A stretch of DNA of 64,000 nt from Lomentospora prolificans (lineage: Eukaryota; Ascomycota; Sordariomycetes; Microascales; Microascaceae): positions 1,717,419 through 1,781,418 of the forward strand of contig JARFXM010000007.1 in NCBI GenBank assembly GCA_029532625.1, in the 5' to 3' direction. Under the pieces are notes generated by a model. That model did no database searches, was not told the origin of the DNA, and was given only the letters and a program-made list of their open reading frames with translations. Made by a program: the position numbers and the translations under genes. Below, in pieces: positions 35,634 through 46,963 of this stretch (position 1 is the stretch's first letter; each line of letters starts with the position of its first letter).

Positions 35634-38600
35634 GGTTGAGTTGAGGTCAGGGCGCTCCGCTCGAATTCTTGGAAAGTTGGTACCAAACCAAAAACAGCTT
35701 TATGAGGTGGCTGGGAGTTGATGTGCGGGGCACGGCCTGGCGACGGTGAGTCGTCTGCCCCGCCTATAACCGGCGCCGACGCAACGGAAAAGCCAACAAT
35801 GTCCTTGTTGCGCCTGGATGGCGCGATTATCCTCGTCAGAAGGACTCGGAAGCAACCCAGCTTCCAGGGCTCTGCCACACTTGACCTTCCCCTCTTCCGC
35901 CCAGACACGTTTCTCTCTAACCGCCAGAGTAAGACGCCGAGATTTTGGGTTGCACGGAAGGGACACCAAAGCCCAACCAGCCTATTCTCTGACACAATGC
36001 ACTCTTTCAGGAGCTATGACTGGACAGAACCCACATTAATAACGAAGTACACGACTGTGGAAATAAATGTGCATCGCTTCTTGCGCCTTTCCAGATGCCG
36101 GACTAGGCGACGACGGGTTGTCGTGAAGCTTACATTAAACTCAGGCCCGGTTCTCCATGAATTTTTGTGAACGGGTTCTGTAAAGCAGTTGTCTCGGTCG
36201 TGATGGGCGTGATTCATGCAGCTGGATCAAATTGTGCATGAGGAAGTGAGAGTCAAACCACCTACCTGGAGTCCTTCGGCAGAAGTAAGCACATTGCTTA
36301 TTCCGTGGGTTTTTCTTGAGGCAGCGAAGGCTTCGCCGTTGTGGCTAGTGTATACTGGCTGCCTGCATTGTGCATATGGCCGTGCCAGCGGATTACTTCA
36401 TTTAAAGCCGTTCGACCGATGATCACTAGGTTCTGGAACCAAGTCGGGCTGAGAACATGGCGTTGTGTGATGAATTGAGCCATGTTTCATCTCGAAATGT
36501 AGCACATGTTGTAAATTGCATTCATATGGGCCATCCAATAATATATCGATCTTTGGAAGTTCATCTGGCTAGCCTCTTGAGAAAGTTTCTGGTCGAAGAG
36601 CGGGTGATGTTTTCCGTCGTCAACAGAGAACGACATAACTCCCAATCATCTCAAGCCTCGCGATCCCTGCCAAAATGCAACTGATACGTTAAAGATCCCA
36701 TGAGTGAGCGCCTGCTTCAGCGCTGGCAGCGCAGGTTTCACACATGGTGCGCTCAATATCCGCTAGTAGACAGCACTACTGCCGAGAATAGGCTAGGACT
36801 TAGTAGACTTCAGTGTCATTAGCCAGCATTCCAGGAGGCTGACTTGTCAACCCCCACTTTCTGAATCACAACCACGGCGGGTTCTTCAGCCGTGAAAAGC
36901 CCCCGTACGGTTATCCCTAGAACCGAGATAGCTCTGAACGAGAACACGGGTGAGACCAGGGCTTAGAGAGGCGTGTGAGACCACCGCATCTATACTAGCA
37001 CGCGAAAACGCACGCGTTTCGCATCGGCTGAATGTGCTCTATGATCGAAGGGGCAGACAGATTTTAATCCACCATCCTCGGACGTCCGTGGAAGCCGGCC
37101 GTTGTATCTAGAAATGGAAGCATCTGTCGCGAAAAGTCTCCCATGGCGACCCCCCGGGCGGTCCACACAATTTAGGTGGCTTGCTCACTTATCTTGTCAA
37201 TATTGAAGCGCGTGGTGACATTTCGAGATGAAACGAGATGTCAATTCCGGTGCTCTCGGTCGATTCGATCGATGTGAAGCTAATAGTGTTAGGCGTCTTA
37301 CTCTCATCCGCCTCCATCTCAGGACACAGTCACCGGACTTCCGGCGGAAGCCCTAATATCTACAAAATAGTTCCACATCAGAGCACCATCTCAATATTCT
37401 GTTCGAACCGTGCGAGCATGTAATCCAGGGTCCTGATTGTTTTTTTTTGCGGGGGGGGGGCGGCGTCGATTTCAATCCAAGTTTTCCCATCTGAACAATA
37501 TTTGGCCCGTCTCCATCTTGGTCTCGGCGAATTTAGGAGCACTAAATGCTACGGAGTTGGAGATGTAGCTACGTTAAGAGATCACTAGACACGATCCAGT
37601 TACCTTTCGTTTCCCCCCCATGGCTCTGAAGAGCTGGTCCTTGGAAACGTCGTCACGACCCAAGCCGCCATGATAATACCCGCAACACAAGACACCGAAA
37701 GCAGCCAGATTATCGCACATCCTGGCAACTTTTGTGACTTCATAACCGCCCCCAAGGAGGAGAAATTTAAATAAAATAAAATAAAATGAAATAAATTCCA
37801 ATAAATAGCTGCGAAAAAGATCTGATGGACGGTGCTGGGACGCCTGTAGGTGTAGCATTTGGTTGCGAAATTGAGAGGCGAAAGCCGGTCATCAAACCAG
37901 CGCGGTAACCGAGCGATGGCAAGATCAATTCACTTGTTAACTTTATGGACATCCGCTCCTGACTATACGAGCCCTGTATCGCTCATGCAGGCTTTCGAAC
38001 AGAGCGATGGAGAGGCGCCTGTGATCATCTTTTCGGCCTTGGTTAACGAGGCACGTCGCCCTGGGTAAACCCGGAATCGCCATCTACTAATATCACAAAC
38101 AAAGCGACCCAGGATACTGCCAAAATTAGAATTCCTTGTCTACAAGACAACATGGCAGAGTTCAAGGGTGTAGGCCGGCTTTTTAAAAGCTTGACAACGG
38201 GGTCGAGAGACACCAACACGACATTACCTGATCTTCAGATTCATTCACATGCGTCTGTGCTTGAAAATTATCACTGTGTTCAACCTTGATGGTTATGGTC
38301 CATCCTCCCCGGAAAACTCAGCAATTCCTGATCACGTGAATCCATAAGTCGCGTGACAATACCTCTGGCCTCTAGGCTCCAGCTGTTGAGTGCATGTTGG
38401 ATTACTGAATTATTGGTGTCCTTTGAGGGTGCGGCGGCGCGTAAGGTCAAGTCCAGCACACGTTTGCAGCAGATGAGGCCAGCAGCCACGCGTCCGTTTG
38501 TGTTGCCGTGTTGCGCAGGTTGTGCAAGACGACCAACCCATTAACTTCCCGCCAGTACGCATGGAACAGACATCATCCGTGCCTTTAAGGGGACCTTTTT

Positions 38601-38826
38601 CAAAACTGTGGAATATGTCAGGCCTAGGAAAGAGGACATGTTCCACATGGTACTCGTTTGGGAGGAGGACTTCGCGAACGTGTGGTTGGTGTGGCAAATA
38701 TTGTATTTCGTGACGACAGTACTCGGTATAATCCATTGACATCACGACGAGATAATATTGAAGCTTCGCAAGGGAATAAGCATGTTCTGGGACGGTGCAG
38801 GAAAAGCACGATGTGACGTGTGGCGG

Positions 38827-38834
38827 TGACGTCA
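38827..38834 (+). promoter_or_regulatory. Candidate CRE/ATF site TGACGTCA
   Basis: A perfect palindromic TGACGTCA lies about 175 bases upstream of the ATG at 39008, with a half site TGACGT just before it at 38814-38819 and an ATATAAG TATA-like word near 38877. In fungi such sites bind Atf1/CreA-family bZIP stress factors (established). Use here is inference from position. Confidence 0.5.
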
Positions 38835-39007
38835 TGGCGACGATGTCTTGTCACCTTGAGCAGCATGAAGCTCGTCCATATAAGTGCACGACGCTGCATA
38901 CCTTTGCGACGATTTTTCATTTCCCGCACAAAATCCCGGCTCCACTATACAGAGTATCCTACTAATTGTTTTGGTCAATCTTGAAGTCGATTGTGACATC
39001 CGTAACC

Positions 39008-39364
39008 ATGTCTATCATCAACGCCGTCGAGGACTTGGTAAAGTCCATTTACGAACTTTTTGTGTCTGTCTTCGGTGGAGCGGCACATATTATTCAATCA
39101 TTCCTCTCTGCCATCATCGGGTTCTTCACAGGCCTTATCAACATGTCCGCTGATGTTCTGAACGGTGTTGTTGACGTTGTCGGTGGTGTCGGTCGATTTG
39201 TCTTGGGTAAGTCCACCGCGTCTTTGCCGGATCCAAGAACCAACTGACGGAACGGGATAGGAAACATTGTTGTTCTTGGTATCATTGCTGCCGGTGGTTA
39301 CTTGTATCTGAATTCTCAACAACGACAGCGCGGACCTGTCACCGCGACGAAGAAAACAACCTAG
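39008..39364 (+). CDS. Small hydrophobic membrane protein, conserved in fungi
   Basis: Two exons (39008-39206, 39261-39364) with a 54-nt intron encode 100 aa. The start MSIINAVEDLVKSIYELF is amphipathic. Two hydrophobic, Gly/Val/Ile-rich stretches follow (about 25-45 and 67-82, the latter NIVVLGIIAAGGYLYL), then a basic tail. I recall similar short uncharacterised proteins in many filamentous ascomycetes, but no function. There is no cleavable signal peptide that I would trust. The upstream region has a CRE palindrome and a TATA-like word, which suggests stress-regulated expression (inference). Confidence 0.75.
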
Positions 39365-39575
39365 GTGATTGGGAGTGAGTCTAGAATGATGGCGAAGGAA
39401 TGAATAATGGTGTCGAGATGCCCGATCCCTTGCTCTATGCTTCAAAATTTTCTATACATTGAGCCTAGCTGTATGATACCATTAAAGCAGTTCAAAATCC
39501 ATTATAATTGATATAAGCCCCTCTGTATTGCTATTTCCTCGTCGTTCTATGCTCGCGGTGCTCTTCGCCACTCAG

Positions 39576-41681
39576 TCAGAATGTGACACCCGGCTCGCCA
39601 AACGTAGAAAAGAAAGGATCTCCGGAGTCGGGATCTTCGAGGCCTGACACGGTCTCGAGCCAAGCTGAATTTCCGTATGACGCTGTCGCAGGATAATAGT
39701 GATTATCATTGAGTTCCACAGCGAGGGAGGACTCTCCGGCTTTTACGGCAGGGACCTCGGCAGATAGGAGCAAGTTGGGGTCTTCTTCGTCCGGGTACAT
39801 ATTCAATTGGTCCAAAGTGCCAGTGAAGTCCAGCTCCTGAGTGCGCTGCTGCCTTGCACGGCGTTCCTGTTGGGCCTTGCTCAAGAGATTCTTCAATATC
39901 TTCATGTTGCCCAAGTTCTCATTCTTTTGGTTTCTTTGTCTAGCAACGGCCGTTTTTGCGACCTCCCAGCCTCGCTCGGAGACTTCCGAGGGTTCGCGGT
40001 AGCATAATTCGGCAAGGAGAAATGACAGCGGCAGAAACTGCATGTAGGCTTTGAGTGTCCAGAGCCACTGCTTCGCCTGAGGCTCCATCGCCACACGGCG
40101 TGGAGTATCTACAATATCTATCGCAGCCATAAAGAGCCGGTCATCTACTCCTCGGGTCGGCTCGAGACAGGTGCTTTGCCGATGATTGACTGGCGCGCTC
40201 TTGAGATAACGATATCCGTCTCGAATAAGCTTGAAGCGCATCTCCATAGGGTGGATATACGAGACGTGGTCTGCGATCCAGTGTACAGGCTGCGTCCCGT
40301 CACAGTGCTGGACGTATAGTCGACGTATACGCGCTTCGCACTCGTCAATCAGGGCGAGCTTTTGGTCCACCGTTGGAATGTGTTCAATCATCCGAGCGGT
40401 CAGGGCCATGTCCAGTCGCATCATACAAAAGCTTATTTCGGTCCACCCTTCGTATCTAGGAGGGATTAGCTCCATATCTGGGTCGAGGTCTGCGTCTCTG
40501 ACGTGAAGCGGCAACTCCGACAGACCCCCAATATCTTGGGGAGTTGCGCCTATTCCACTATCTGCATGGGTGCGGTGATCAAAATACCACAGTTCCCAGC
40601 GCAGACGTCTTCTTATCTCTTCCTTGAAGACTGAAGTGCTCGGCATTGATATGGAATTGAGCCTCCACGCCATCCCTGTCATAGCCCAGACACGTCGAGC
40701 ATCATCGGCGAAGCGACCGAGTAGGATGAAGAGCACGAAGGCCTGCAGGGTGGTTAGGTCGTTTGTGGTGACAAGGTCAGACCTCATGAGCGCATGTTCG
40801 GCAGCAGATCTATAAGAAGAAATTGCTGCATCTTTTGAGACACCAAATAAATGCTCTACCTCCTCGTCCACCATGGCGGCTAGCGAAGAGAAGTAGATGG
40901 TAAAGATGATTGCCACCTCGCTGTCGTCGAGGTAGGAGGGATTATGCAACGCCCTTTCCAAAAGCGATCGGGCGCTGGGTATGTGCAGCACTTTAGCCAG
41001 TGGGTCAACCTTCCGCACAAATACATCCCAGCATATCATGGCCTTAGACGGAGCGGGTGAAAACGGAGCAATATCCAGCGCAAATGTGTCGAAAGGAAAC
41101 GGTGCAGGAAACGGAGCCGTTGGTAGGTTAAGCGCTGACAGAGTCCCAGTTGATGGGCTGGCACCGATACTCGAAACATCTGCTTGTAGAGGGAATCGCC
41201 CTTGGGCGGCCTGGTGTTCTAGACACTCCACGATTCCGGCTAGACTTGCCTGAACAGCCTCCAGAGCTCCAGGACTCCCCACAGAAGGGTTACTAGGAAG
41301 CAGGCGATGATATCCGACCGTGCTTAGAACGCTTTGTTTCGACTGTGACTGTTGGTCATTATTCGCGAGTCCGGAAACTGTTTGGCGTAAGGACTCCAAC
41401 TTTTGCATCACATCTAGTAGAGCTACCTGCTCCTCGCTCCCGGTACTGGAATCACCCGCCTCTCTGGGAGACTGCCTGACTGTAGTTTTACGGACTCGTC
41501 GGCATGTCCTCAGGGGTGACGGATACACGCACTCAAGGGCCCAACGCGAGCAGTTGTGACATGGAACGTCCCTGTCGCATTTGACCTTTCGCGTGCGGCA
41601 AGGAATGCAAGCTTTGGGCTTCAACACCGGCCCGTGTTGGGGAAGGTTAGGGATGTTTCCGGACGGTTGAATTGAGTGCAT
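39576..41681 (-). CDS. Zn2Cys6 binuclear-cluster transcription factor
   Basis: Gal4-type nuclear regulator of 701 aa from the first in-frame ATG at 41681, as one uninterrupted exon. The cluster is C25-X2-C28-X6-C35-X5-C41-X2-C44-X6-C51, followed by a basic linker. A long middle region (about 200-560) is the fungal-specific regulatory domain, with stretches such as VAIIFTIYFSSLAAM and LQAFVLFILLGRF, and WELWYFDHR near 375. The C-terminus is acidic and Gln/Arg-rich. The open frame continues 44 codons upstream without an ATG, so an upstream exon is possible. It is tail-to-tail with the small membrane protein and head-to-head with the b561-type gene, which it might regulate (inference). Confidence 0.9.
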   Translation of the reverse strand: MHSIQPSGNIPNLPQHGPVLKPKACIPCRTRKVKCDRDVPCHNCSRWALECVYPSPLRTCRRVRKTTVRQSPREAGDSSTGSEEQVALLDVMQKLESLRQTVSGLANNDQQSQSKQSVLSTVGYHRLLPSNPSVGSPGALEAVQASLAGIVECLEHQAAQGRFPLQADVSSIGASPSTGTLSALNLPTAPFPAPFPFDTFALDIAPFSPAPSKAMICWDVFVRKVDPLAKVLHIPSARSLLERALHNPSYLDDSEVAIIFTIYFSSLAAMVDEEVEHLFGVSKDAAISSYRSAAEHALMRSDLVTTNDLTTLQAFVLFILLGRFADDARRVWAMTGMAWRLNSISMPSTSVFKEEIRRRLRWELWYFDHRTHADSGIGATPQDIGGLSELPLHVRDADLDPDMELIPPRYEGWTEISFCMMRLDMALTARMIEHIPTVDQKLALIDECEARIRRLYVQHCDGTQPVHWIADHVSYIHPMEMRFKLIRDGYRYLKSAPVNHRQSTCLEPTRGVDDRLFMAAIDIVDTPRRVAMEPQAKQWLWTLKAYMQFLPLSFLLAELCYREPSEVSERGWEVAKTAVARQRNQKNENLGNMKILKNLLSKAQQERRARQQRTQELDFTGTLDQLNMYPDEEDPNLLLSAEVPAVKAGESSLAVELNDNHYYPATASYGNSAWLETVSGLEDPDSGDPFFSTFGEPGVTF

Positions 41682-42425
41682 CGCGTTTTCGGAAGTTTCG
41701 GCGTTTGGGTACCTTTGGCTGAAGACTGGGCCTTCAAGCAGCGCATGGTTTGGTTTTTCTCTTTCTTTTTTGACGGATCGTCGAGGCCCAGAGTGAGCTT
41801 GGTGTTTGTTCAATAGAAGGGTGGCGCATGCTGGCCTGAGGAGGTTGCTGGTCCTGCTCGGCGAGTGGGGCAGCCGGGGTTCGAATTGGGCCGCGTCCGG
41901 CTTCTGTAAGCGTCAGCTCTCAGTTGGACACCCACTTGTGTCCCGCCAAGCCACCCTCGCCGAACGGAAAGCCACTGTTCCGATCGGGAATCTCGCAAAT
42001 CTCGGTGCTGACAACGTCGCAACGCCCTTATTCGTAGGTTCATAGTGGCAATTTTATCAAGTGCTGGGACCCATCCAAGGCTGCTGGTTGCTGCTGATGG
42101 CTATCGTCACGAGGAGGTGTATATGACACACGTCACCGATATCGATTTCAAATTGTCAATGGTTCATAGGGTCGGCGATGAATCTTGCCCCGATTGCTGA
42201 CCCTGCTTAACCTCACCGCATTCGGCATGCTAGATTCTCCCGGCTCGGCGAGAGACCCGTATCAGGGCAATCAATGGAGTATATAAAAATCCAAACACCA
42301 CAACGGTTTCTTTGGGAATTGCGACTGAGGGAGAACTGACAAACAACAGGAAATCAGCTACCAACTGTAAAAGTCACGAAAACGAACACTTGTTGATCGA
42401 CCGCTCCCTCTTCAGCAAAGACACA
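41682..42425. promoter_or_regulatory. Divergent promoter, regulator / b561-type gene
   Basis: About 740 bases between two divergent starts. A TATA box (TATATAAAA) lies at about 42280-42288, roughly 140 bases before the b561-type ATG. No separate gene is supported here; ORFs 41806-42045 (plus) and 41810-42043 (minus) mirror each other. Confidence 0.5.
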
Positions 42426-43148
42426 ATGGCCACTACAGGGGGACCCGCCAGCTCTGAAATGCCTCCGAATTTCAATCCCAATATCCAATACGAGAATTTG
42501 CCGAAGCTCCCCTCGTTAGCTAAATCGCATGGAATCATCATGGGTCTTGTCTTTATTGTTATTATGCCCCTTGGCTCTGTCCTCATCCGATCTTCGAGAA
42601 ACAAGAATACTGTCTGGTTCCACGCCGCGTGTCAGTTGGTTGGCTGGGTCATGATGTTTGGTGGACTGGCCACGGGTATCAAAATGGCCAAGATAATTGA
42701 CAGGGTTAGTCGTGTTTCGAGTTTCTTCATATCCGCCCCCGGTAAGTGGACAGTTTCTAACAGCGCTTTACTGCTTTAGCTGCACAACAACGCACATACG
42801 GTTCTCGGCACCGTTGTCATTGCCGGCCTGATTTTGCAGCCAATATTCGGCTCTATTCACCATCGCAAATTCAAGTCTAACCAGACGCACACAATCTGGA
42901 CGCATATACACGTTTGGTACGGACGTGTTCTAATTCTGCTTGGCATCATCAATGGCGGTCTTGGATTACAACTCGCCAGGTCTAGCCCAGCCTATAGCAA
43001 GCCCGGGCTCATTGTTTATTCTGTCCTAGCCGGCCTTGTTGGTCTGGCGCTCCTCGGCCTCTTCTTCTGGGTCGGGAAGAGCAAACGGCACCATGGATCC
43101 GACAAAGCTGTCACGGAAGGCTCGAACAGGGCTACTGCTCCTGCCTAG
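42426..43148 (+). CDS. Cytochrome b561-type membrane protein, no DOMON domain
   Basis: Two exons (42426-42704, 42780-43148) and a 75-nt intron give 215 aa. About 30 hydrophilic residues precede five to six hydrophobic segments. Histidines expected to bind two b-type hemes sit in KSHGIIMG, WFHAACQLVG, HNNAHTVLG and HIHVWYGR, the pattern of the b561 core found in ferric reductases and cellobiose-dehydrogenase-like iron reductases. No N-terminal DOMON or signal region is present, so it would be a stand-alone transmembrane electron-transfer protein. The tail is basic, then Ala/Thr-rich. The natural donor and acceptor cannot be inferred. It appears intact. Confidence 0.85.
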
Positions 43149-43333
43149 GGGATGTGCCCGAGGGAGATAGTTGCGGGTGGGCGAAACAAAGCTTGACAGG
43201 AAAAAAGGCCGCTAATACTTCATAATAGCCCTAATAACTATTAAGCCATGTACTTGAAATCTCGTACTTTTCATTACGACCCGTCACAATGAGACGGGGA
43301 TGGAGGCCTGGCCTCTCGTGGGTATCCTGATGT

Positions 43334-44527
43334 CTAATTCCCTGCAACTGCATATCTCCATGGGTCATCGAACGAAATGAAGCCACGATCGTACATTTGC
43401 TTGGCGATGTGATACACGGCACGGGAAAAATCGCTCCTGCGCTCCAGTACATATCGCGGTGTCGCGTGGTCGAAGCCGTGCGGACGAAACAGACCTCTCT
43501 TCTCGCGCCACGAGTGAAGTATATAGGTGTGTGAATAATCTCTCTGCCAAGACGGAAGGCCATCTCTAATAGCGCCAAGATTGTCATGAAATTCTCTCAG
43601 CGGAGCTCCATCCTCCAGGCCCTCAAGGTTCGATGGCACGTCATTGTGGGCTCGGTAGAGGGGCTGGGTGCCGTAGAAATTCCAGTGATTTGGTCCCATC
43701 GCGCGGGAATCCAGGATAATGAGTTCATGATCAAGTTTGGAAAGCGGCTTCGCTAGCATGGTCATCAGGTCGTTGGAATGGCGAACCCATTCCCCGTTGT
43801 ACGCTTGATGCATTTGCTCCCTCCATTGAGTCAAGAATTTGCAATGCGCTTTGCCGATGAAGTTTCCACTCATCACGACGCCGTCGGCTTGGTTCCCCAC
43901 GACAGTGTTGTAGCCCATCTCCAAGAGAGGACGGAGGTCGCGAAGTGGAATGGCATCTAAGTCGAGGTACACCCCTCCAATCTCCTCGACAGCGGCGACA
44001 CGAACAAAGTCGCTCTTATGCTGCGGTAAGACAATTTCAATCCCTTGGTCTGTTACTTCTGGCGCCTCGACGTGCCTGATGACGAGCTGGGGGACGTTGA
44101 GGATGATGGAATTCCATTTGCCAACTTTCCCGGAGCGAGCTCGCTCAATTGCTCCAACATCTGCATTAGTGTGGAGGTAGATAACGTCGGGATCGGTAAA
44201 TGCCCAGGCGGAATACAAGGAAAGCGCCTCCTTGAACTGGAAGCCAAAGTCGTGCATGCCTTCCTGGAAGAGGTAGACGTAGTGGACAATGTTGGGGATG
44301 TCGGTGTCATATGTCTTATTAAGCCTGGGTCCATGGGTGTCGTCGACAGTCTCCCACACGTTGGGGGTTGGGGGCGACCCCGGATGCAGGACTAGCTCTT
44401 CGGCCCTCGCCGGCGTGCCCAAGCCATAGGCCTCAAGATTCGCGAATTTAAAGAAGAGAATGAAGAAAACCACGACAGCCGAGGCGAGCACTAATTTTCC
44501 GTACCGAATGAGGTAGCGGGGGCCCAT
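43334..44527 (-). CDS. GT32-type glycosyltransferase, type II membrane protein
   Basis: Single exon of 397 aa from ATG 44527. A short cytosolic N-terminus and one membrane anchor (about 11-28) predict a Golgi type II topology. The luminal domain starts with IPNIVHYVYLF. The DXD-containing core is KSDFVRVAAVEEIGGVYLDLD (DLD at 189-191), as in the glycosyltransferase sugar-binding region containing DXD (Och1/capsular-type, GT32). Later features are GNQADGVVMSGNFIGKAHC and HSWREKRG. The family transfers sugars from nucleotide-sugar donors, often mannose onto glycans; the donor here is not known. The frame is open further upstream without an ATG. It is intact and converges with the b561-type gene. 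Confidence 0.88.
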   Translation of the reverse strand: MGPRYLIRYGKLVLASAVVVFFILFFKFANLEAYGLGTPARAEELVLHPGSPPTPNVWETVDDTHGPRLNKTYDTDIPNIVHYVYLFQEGMHDFGFQFKEALSLYSAWAFTDPDVIYLHTNADVGAIERARSGKVGKWNSIILNVPQLVIRHVEAPEVTDQGIEIVLPQHKSDFVRVAAVEEIGGVYLDLDAIPLRDLRPLLEMGYNTVVGNQADGVVMSGNFIGKAHCKFLTQWREQMHQAYNGEWVRHSNDLMTMLAKPLSKLDHELIILDSRAMGPNHWNFYGTQPLYRAHNDVPSNLEGLEDGAPLREFHDNLGAIRDGLPSWQRDYSHTYILHSWREKRGLFRPHGFDHATPRYVLERRSDFSRAVYHIAKQMYDRGFISFDDPWRYAVAGN

Positions 44528-46963
44528 CCTCGCCACTGTTGCATGAAGAACGCAAAAAGCAGCGAGAAGGAGAGAGAGTATTAAATTATCGTTTGGAATT
44601 GTCAGAAAAGGGGAAATCCATAAGCAGAGGGAAGGGAAGCACTGACACCAGATCTGCCCGCGTTGGATGCGGCTGTTTAGCAATTTCGCATCTGTGGTTG
44701 ACGGGCTGGCAGGTACTTCTGGTATCCAATAGGAGGCACCCAATGCCTGCCAGCTGATGTTGACTGAATTTCAATTGCCGTTGAAAAGCGACATAGTTAC
44801 ATGGAAGGTACATATACTGCAAGGTCGCATGCCGTCCCCCGAAAGCGCGTGCCGGGGAAACAACTAGCAAAACATTCACCTAGAAGGGTTGAATTCGCAT
44901 TCCAGATGCTCTTGGTAGTAACATGCGAAGTCAAGCTCCATTTCTACAAGTATCCTGTGTGTATGTGTCCCTGAACCCGACACTGTGTGTTCTCAATAGG
45001 TTCCTGACCAACTCTCCTTGTTCCCGATGCACGTGACTTGCACGCGATCAAAGTTGTGAGAGTTGCTGTTTATCAGCCAATGGTTCGAACTGAATTGAGG
45101 GAGGGAAGGGGATCAGAGCACGTGGGCTGAACGGAGGCTTTCATATGTTGGCTGGCACAGCCCCCAGTGGCTGATCCTATCCAAAAGTGACATCAATGGA
45201 TGGGACCTCGAATGAATTTGATTGCAGCGAGTGGGAGAATCGACAACTTTCCTCACTGCTTATCCACTGAAGTGTTTCTGTTCGAAGGTAATGCCGAACG
45301 AAGCGATTGTCTCGGCGCAGTACCGACGAAATGAAGAAAATTACCCTTCTTTTGCTGGCCTTTCTGCTTCCTGAATTATCCCACTGGCCAGGACGATGCT
45401 GTACAGATGCTGCCATACCTTGAACATGATAAAGTAGACAAAGCTCGCCAAGCATCTCTGGAGCAGCATCACAGTTAGTTCAACTCTAAAGGATCTATGC
45501 ATGTAGATAGTGTGCTAGTGGATATTATAATAATAATGATAGAAAAAGTCAGGGATGATACTAAGACTGCTTTCATAGGTATATAGTTTGAGGGTATATT
45601 AGTAGTGCCAGGCTATTATTGATAACATCACCTAAAATAGCAGGGGAAAGTTGTTTAACAAAATAAATCTTTGTTCTTCTTGTCTTAGTTGGCAAAGTTA
45701 AGGTGATCAAACCCTTCATGCCTGGTAGAATTCAATGACTTCATTTGCCTGAAAGGTGCCTAGCAACCATATGACGAGCATAATCTTAACTGCAGTTGTT
45801 ACATGCGTGGGCTTTATAGAACATATAACAGTCCAGGCCTCTGGCTGACTAACACCATGATGATCGATCGTGGGCAGGAGATACTGCATCTCCAGACCCT
45901 AGCAACTGACAGCTGTGAAAGAGAAAATGAAAGGGAGAGAATAGTCTGGAGAACTGGAATGCGACTTCCCGAGTAATACTTTCATTCGATTCTCGCATGA
46001 GAATATACCTGCCTAATATATACTGAGCCTTCACTCAAACCGAAGCTGATATCATGCTGACCGCTATTAGTCCAGGACTGGCTGAGGCTATCATTAAGTG
46101 AGAGGGAGGCTCGGGTGTTTCTGGCCCTGGTTGTCTGCATCTATTCGAAATCTACCTTAATGTGTATATTCGCAGTGATAAATTCCAGCTAAGGGACGGC
46201 CTATCTATGTAATAATAGTCTAACATATACCGGCGTTCACTGATATTACGATAATTCGTAGTTCCTGGTGATACTTGAAAAGGCCGGGTTCACCTTGACC
46301 ACAGCGACAGAATAAAACAACTTGGAGGGAATAGTATCCTTCCAAAATAGTATTGAAATAAGGGTAGTACACGCCAGTTGGGGACAGGACTTAGGTTCCA
46401 TAAGTATTAGCCTGTAGGGATTATCAAGATATGGGCGAGAAGGACAAAGGATTGGAGCGGATGACAGGACCCAAAATTGACTCGATCGTCTTTAGGACAA
46501 CCGCCTCGAAGCCGGGAACGACTAGGATACTGTTCATCGTTTGATATAGCTGTCTGAAATATGGTTGTAGAGCTCCCCCTTGTGAGGACAAGCGACACCC
46601 CTCATACCCTCTTCCTCCTCTCGAACCGTCCAAGGTTGCACGGTTGAAGGCATTGACTAGTTGGGAATCCGAGGCAAGAAATAAGAAAGTATGATGACGG
46701 CACTACTTCTCCCCGAATCTGACCCGCTTGGCCGTTCAAGGATATGGTTAGCCAATCAGCTCCAGTAATAAGGCGCGAGTCGCAATTCTCGGGAAGTGAT
46801 TCAGGGGTAAAATTCACGAGGATGAAATAAGCTGCATGTTTAATTTTAAAATGCATCTCTCAACAAGGGGAACGGAGGGCCAATATATAGGCAAAGCTCA
46901 ATCCCTTTCTTCCCTAAGCGAGCGCCTCGAAAATCACCACAACCGATTTCAGAAACAGCCAAC
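44528..46963. other. Gene-poor stretch, 2.4 kb
   Basis: I find no supported gene on either strand. The part from 45480 to 46400 is AT-richer than the left half of the window and marks the start of a gradual change towards the chromosome end. A TATA-like word lies at 46882-46890 before the next gene. Confidence 0.4.
46882..46890 (+). promoter_or_regulatory. TATA-like box of secreted-protein gene
   Basis: AATATATAG lies about 75-80 bases before the ATG at 46964, a suitable distance for a fungal core promoter with a short leader. Confidence 0.45.

Larger units (their letters stand above)
34639..39007. other. Gene-poor stretch, 4.4 kb
   Basis: I find no ORF with a recognisable domain on either strand. 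A run of 28 T lies at 35606-35633, and T-rich then G-rich homopolymers at 37440-37460. The ORF 38410-38835 (minus, 141 codons, ATG 38835) lacks domain or signal and overlaps the promoter of the next gene, so I do not call it. Composition is otherwise ordinary, unlike the RIP-affected end. Confidence 0.45.

Noticed and set aside
38410..38835. 141-codon minus ORF starting at ATG 38835
   Set aside because: No domain or signal, and its start sits on the CRE palindrome in the promoter of the neighbouring gene. A real gene cannot be excluded.
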